NCBI RefSeq assembly: GCF_005233875.1
Contig: NZ_SZPZ01000005.1
Coordinates: 248,001-312,000 of the forward strand
Direction of reading: 5' to 3'
DNA from: Kribbella jiaozuonensis
GTDB taxonomy: Bacteria > Actinomycetota > Actinomycetes > Propionibacteriales > Kribbellaceae
DNA length: 64,000 nucleotides
The notes under the pieces were generated by a model. That model was given only the letters and a program-made list of their open reading frames with translations, did no database searches and was not told where the DNA came from. The position numbers were made by a program, and so were the translations under genes. Positions within the stretch are counted from its first letter, which is position 1. Each line of letters starts with the position of its first letter. Positions 61,217 through 64,000 of this stretch are shown one piece after another.

Positions 61217-62669
61217 GGGCCGGTACGGCGCGCAGCGTCACGGCCAGCAGGACCGCTACGGCTGCCAGAGCCACGGCGGTGATGCCCGCGGCGAGGTGCA
61301 TGCCGCTGGTGAAGGCGTCACGTGCCTGGTCCAGCAGGTCGCCCGTGGCGCCCTGGGCGATCGCCTCGCCGAGCGAGTTACCGCCGCGGCCGTCCATGTG
61401 GCTGCGGTACGCCGCGGTCACCACGCTGCCGAGGACTGCGATGCCCAGCGAGTAGCCGAACTCGTTGCTGGTCTGCGTCAGCGCACCCGCCGAGCCGGCC
61501 TTCTCCGGCGGGACCGAGCCGATGACCAGGTTCGTGCCGAGCGTGACGAGCGGCGCCGGGCCGACGCACTGGATCGCGAACGCGATCGCCAGAACCGTCG
61601 TGGACGTCGCCATCGACGTCATGAACATCCCGACGACCGTGAACGCAATCCCAGCCGGGATCAGCACGCTCGGCCGGATCCGTTGCGCCAGCCGGGGCGC
61701 TACCTGGAAGGCGACGGTCGTCGTCAGCATGCCCGGGACCAGCGCGAGCCCGGCGGCCAGCGGGGTCATCCCCTGGACCAGCTGGAAGTACTGCGCGACG
61801 AACACCATCACGCCGCCGGACAGCATCGAGAACGCCAGCATGCTCCCGAGCGTCACGCTGAACGTCCGCCGCGTGAACAGCCGTACGTCGACCAGCGGGT
61901 CGTCGAGGCGACGCTGCCGCCGTACGAAGATCCAGCCGAACACCCCGCCGACCACCAGCGCGCCGATCGACTGCACACCGAGGCCATGCGAGGCGAGGTG
62001 CTTCAGGCCGTGGATCGCCGGCAGGATCGCGGCCAGCGACAGCAGCACACTCGGTACGTCGATCCGCCCGGCCTTCTCGTTCCGGTACTCCGGGAGCAGG
62101 AACGGCCCGACCACGAGCAACACGACCATCGCCGGTACGCCGATCAGGAAGGCCGAGCCCCACCAGAAGTGGTTCAGCAGGATGCCGCCGACGATCGGGC
62201 CGACCACCGCGCCGACCGTGAAGCAGCCGGCCCAGACGCCCAGCGCCTTCGCCCGCTGCCCCTCGTCGGGGAACAGCGTGGAGATCAGCGACAGCGTGCA
62301 CGGCGCGATCGCCGCCCCGGCGATGCCGAGCACCGCGCGGGCCCCGATCAGCATGCCGGGATCGACGGAGTACGCCGCGACGACCGAGGCGATCCCGAAG
62401 ACGGCAGCCGCGATCAGCAGCAGCCGACGACGACCGAGCCGGTCACCGAGGTTGCCCATCGTGATCATCAGGCCGGCCACCATGAACCCGTACACGTCCA
62501 GGATCCACAGCTGCTGGCTGCTGGTGGCGCCCAGGGCCTCGGTCACGGCCGGGACTGCAAGCAGCATCACGAACAGGTCCAGCGACACCAGCAGCGTGGC
62601 GAGGCACAGGACGCCCAGCGCGATCCACTGCCGCTTACTGGTGGTCACCATGTCGGCCTCGACGGTCAT
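61203..62669 (-). CDS. DHA2-family MFS multidrug exporter (EmrB/QacA type)
   Basis: 488 aa, about 14 helices, the DHA2 number. LVSLDLFVMLLAVPAVTEAL in helix 1, GNLGDRLGRRRLLLI as loop 2-3 motif A, and GVWAGCFTVGAVVGPIVGGI as motif C of antiporters. Substrates are probably hydrophobic cations or drugs. Convergent with the ABC1 kinase and divergent from the DUF899 gene. Confidence 0.93.
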   Translation of the reverse strand: MTVEADMVTTSKRQWIALGVLCLATLLVSLDLFVMLLAVPAVTEALGATSSQQLWILDVYGFMVAGLMITMGNLGDRLGRRRLLLIAAAVFGIASVVAAYSVDPGMLIGARAVLGIAGAAIAPCTLSLISTLFPDEGQRAKALGVWAGCFTVGAVVGPIVGGILLNHFWWGSAFLIGVPAMVVLLVVGPFLLPEYRNEKAGRIDVPSVLLSLAAILPAIHGLKHLASHGLGVQSIGALVVGGVFGWIFVRRQRRLDDPLVDVRLFTRRTFSVTLGSMLAFSMLSGGVMVFVAQYFQLVQGMTPLAAGLALVPGMLTTTVAFQVAPRLAQRIRPSVLIPAGIAFTVVGMFMTSMATSTTVLAIAFAIQCVGPAPLVTLGTNLVIGSVPPEKAGSAGALTQTSNEFGYSLGIAVLGSVVTAAYRSHMDGRGGNSLGEAIAQGATGDLLDQARDAFTSGMHLAAGITAVALAAVAVLLAVTLRAVPALSRR

Positions 62670-62756
62670 GATCCGGTCCTTCCGCAGGGGGTCTCTTCAC
62701 TTCTGCGTCGGACGAAGTGTTCCGGGATCGACACCGGGCGGGACTATGTTCGGGCA

Positions 62757-63542
62757 ATGACGACATTCGGAAATCTGCCCGAGGTCGTGCCACCGGAGGA
62801 GTGGCTGGCCGCCCGGCTGGAGCTGCTGAGGCTGGAGAAGGAAGTCACGCGGGCGCGCGACCGGCTGAACGCCGAGCGCCGTCGGCTGCCGATGGTCCGG
62901 ATCGACAAGCCGTACGTCTTCGCGGGGCCGGACGGGGAGGTCGGGCTGCTGGACCTGTTCGACGGGCGGGATCAGCTGGTGATCCACCACTTCATGTTCA
63001 GCCCGGACTGGGACGAGGGGTGCTCGAGCTGCTCGTCGGCCGCGGACGAGATCGGCAACCTCCGGCAGTTGTACGTGCGGAACACGTCGCTGGTGGCGGT
63101 CTCGCGGGCGCCGTACCCGAAGATCGCGGGGTTCAAGGAGCGGCTGGGGTGGACGTTTCCGTGGGTCTCGTCGTACGGGAGTGACTTCAACTACGACTTC
63201 CACGCCACGCTGGACGACCGGGTCGCGCCGGTGCTGCTCCACTTCCGCACCAAGGAGCAGCTGGCGAACGAGAAGGGTACGCCGTGGTCAGGCGGGCCGT
63301 GGACCGACGAGATGAACGGCGACGAGCTGCCAGGGATCAGCACGTTCCTCCGGGTCGACGACGAGGTGTTCCACACGTACTCGACGTTCGGGCGCGGGAT
63401 CGAGGACTTCCACAACGGCTATCGGTACCTCGACCTGACCGTTCTCGGCCGGCAGGAGGCGTGGGAGGAGCCGAAGGGACGCGCCGAGCCGCTCGGGCTA
63501 CACGTCGGCGGACCCGCGATGCGTGTCCCGGATCAGTACTGA
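62757..63542 (+). CDS. DUF899 thioredoxin-like protein
   Basis: 261 aa from ATG 62757. Long N-terminal helix (WLAARLELLRLEKEVTRARD, then RDRLNAERRRLPMV), then LVIHHFMFSPDWDEGCSSCS with the CxxC, YPKIAGFKERLGWTFPWVSS and HNGYRYLDLTVLGRQEAWEE: all DUF899 signatures (thioredoxin fold, function unknown). TATGTT (62745-62750) ends six bases before the ATG and no ribosome site exists, so it is a leaderless gene. Confidence 0.9.
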   Translation: MTTFGNLPEVVPPEEWLAARLELLRLEKEVTRARDRLNAERRRLPMVRIDKPYVFAGPDGEVGLLDLFDGRDQLVIHHFMFSPDWDEGCSSCSSAADEIGNLRQLYVRNTSLVAVSRAPYPKIAGFKERLGWTFPWVSSYGSDFNYDFHATLDDRVAPVLLHFRTKEQLANEKGTPWSGGPWTDEMNGDELPGISTFLRVDDEVFHTYSTFGRGIEDFHNGYRYLDLTVLGRQEAWEEPKGRAEPLGLHVGGPAMRVPDQY

Positions 63543-63543
63543 C

Positions 63544-63711
63544 TTACCAGTAGACCGAGTCGAGCTTGCCCTCGATACTGCGGACGTTGTCCCGGGCACA
63601 CCGGTCGCAGTACAGCAGCTTGCGTCCGTCCTCGATCGAGGTCATCCAGGTCAACGGCACGTCCTCCGACTCCGCCTGCTGACCACACAACGCACAGGTA
63701 GCTCTCACCAT
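63544..63711 (-). CDS. Small CxxC zinc-binding protein
   Basis: 55 aa from ATG 63711. ATCALCGQQAE and LLYCDRCARDNVRSIEGKLD hold two CxxC pairs, a probable zinc ribbon. TACCCT (minus strand, 63718-63723) ends six bases before the ATG, leaderless. Its stop lies two bases from the DUF899 stop; it is convergent with that gene and divergent from the NUDIX gene across the long palindrome. Confidence 0.8.
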   Translation of the reverse strand: MVRATCALCGQQAESEDVPLTWMTSIEDGRKLLYCDRCARDNVRSIEGKLDSVYW

Positions 63712-63717
63712 GGCATC

Positions 63718-63883
63718 AGGGTATGTCGCCCGGTCCCACGCCGTAGCGAGCAGGTGCTCGGTGCGGTGCCTCGGCGTGCTGGAGCGAAGGCGTCGATGTG
63801 GTTTCATCGTCGCCTTTGCTCCAGTGCGGCGAGGTGCCGTGCCGAGTGCCGCGCAGTAGGCGTGGGATCGGGTGACATGCCCT
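63718..63883 (+). repeat. 166-nt near-perfect inverted repeat between divergent leaderless genes
   Basis: Outer arms 63718-63742 with 63859-63883 (25 pairs, 3 of them G-T) and inner arms 63753-63798 with 63805-63850 (46 positions, 9 G-T, two mismatches), a 10/8-base internal loop and a six-base apex. Tandem TG/GT pairs occur four times. The two -10 boxes of the flanking divergent genes sit exactly at its ends. See findings. Confidence 0.9.
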
Positions 63884-63895
63884 AGTCTGCACCGC

Positions 63896-64000
63896 GTGCG
63901 ATGGGTGATTCACGGCGAGGCCGAGGTCTGGGGCAATCGATGGCTGAGCGTACGGCGGTTGGACGTCGAGCAGCCTGACGGGGAGCGGTTCGACTATCAC
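63896..64000 (+). CDS. NUDIX hydrolase (partial, C-terminus outside window)
   Basis: 35 codons from GTG 63896: VRWVIHGEAEVWGNRWLSVR, then RLDVEQPDGERFDYH, the typical N-terminal strand pair of ADP-ribose-pyrophosphatase-like NUDIX proteins (recognised by pattern; the NUDIX box lies beyond the window). TAGTCT (63883-63888) ends seven bases before the GTG, leaderless. Confidence 0.65.
   Translation, partial: MRWVIHGEAEVWGNRWLSVRRLDVEQPDGERFDYH

Noticed and set aside
61296..62756. Long N-terminal extension in frame with the DUF899 gene
   Set aside because: Antisense to the DHA2 exporter; the leaderless promoter at 62745-62750 and family length support ATG 62757.

Overview
Organism. The window is very GC-rich, every coding region shows strong third-position G/C bias, GTG starts are common, and many mRNAs look leaderless. 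Together with the gene set (UPF0182, PPA1309 and DUF2342 proteins, an S16-type PDZ protease, DUF5679, a LigD polymerase, CGNR and XRE/TPR regulators, a 6C-type small RNA, and an initiator tRNA with C1:U72 and three G:C pairs beside the anticodon loop) this points to an actinobacterium. The style and the frequent GTACG/GTACC words suggest Kribbella or another member of the Propionibacteriales (inference from memory, not a database result). It looks like ordinary chromosome: no insertion sequence, prophage, CRISPR array or rRNA operon was seen. Layout. 1-8.3 kb: a receiver-flavoreductase fusion cut by the window edge, a secreted GH18 chitinase, a methyltransferase, a large secreted subtilase and a LuxR-type regulator. 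8.4-19.2 kb: a small protein divergent from an XRE/TPR regulator, branched-chain aminotransferase, a LigD-type polymerase, TetR with a divergent FAD monooxygenase, a small kinase, TetR/AcrR with a divergent drug-type ABC exporter, a 6C RNA, and small proteins. 19.2-26.7 kb: a secreted phosphatase behind a PHO-box-like site, a HupE-type membrane protein, a lipoprotein, an acetate-permease homologue with a divergent Zn alcohol dehydrogenase, tRNA-fMet, a GNAT enzyme and a secreted protein. 26.7-34.3 kb: an actinobacterial housekeeping block (UPF0182, PPA1309 and PDZ/Lon-like protease in a coupled operon; MoaE; DUF2342; NUDIX). 34.3-34.8 kb: a C-rich repeat tract with no gene. 34.8-43 kb: a NarL-type regulator and a tightly overlapped type IV pilus operon (pilin, PilT, PilB, PilC and three prepilin-like proteins). 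43-52.7 kb: HxlR with a divergent quinone reductase, a 3-hydroxybutyrate dehydrogenase/MHS transporter/PucR-like operon, an FdhF/YdeP molybdoenzyme and an MFS exporter. 52.7-56.2 kb: a CGNR regulator, then an unrecognised three-gene membrane/zinc-ribbon cassette. 56.2-64 kb: MMPL transporter, SprT/YgjP-like peptidase, DUF5679, ABC1 kinase, DHA2 exporter, DUF899 protein, a small CxxC protein and the start of a NUDIX gene. How genes work together. Several units are divergent regulator/target pairs with visible operators (12.8, 15.6 and 44.25 kb). The pilus genes form a nearly gap-free operon. bdhA, its transporter and the PucR-like protein form one catabolic operon. Most likely new material: (a) the 53.5-56.2 kb cassette, whose members share zinc ribbons and a GGxV module and whose middle gene is frameshifted; (b) a 166-nt near-perfect inverted repeat at 63.72-63.88 kb in which all 12 transition-type mispairs are G-T on the + strand; (c) a promoter directly followed by a 79-nt nested hairpin at 59.36 kb. 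Method limit: everything was read by eye; no alignment, folding or search was run.
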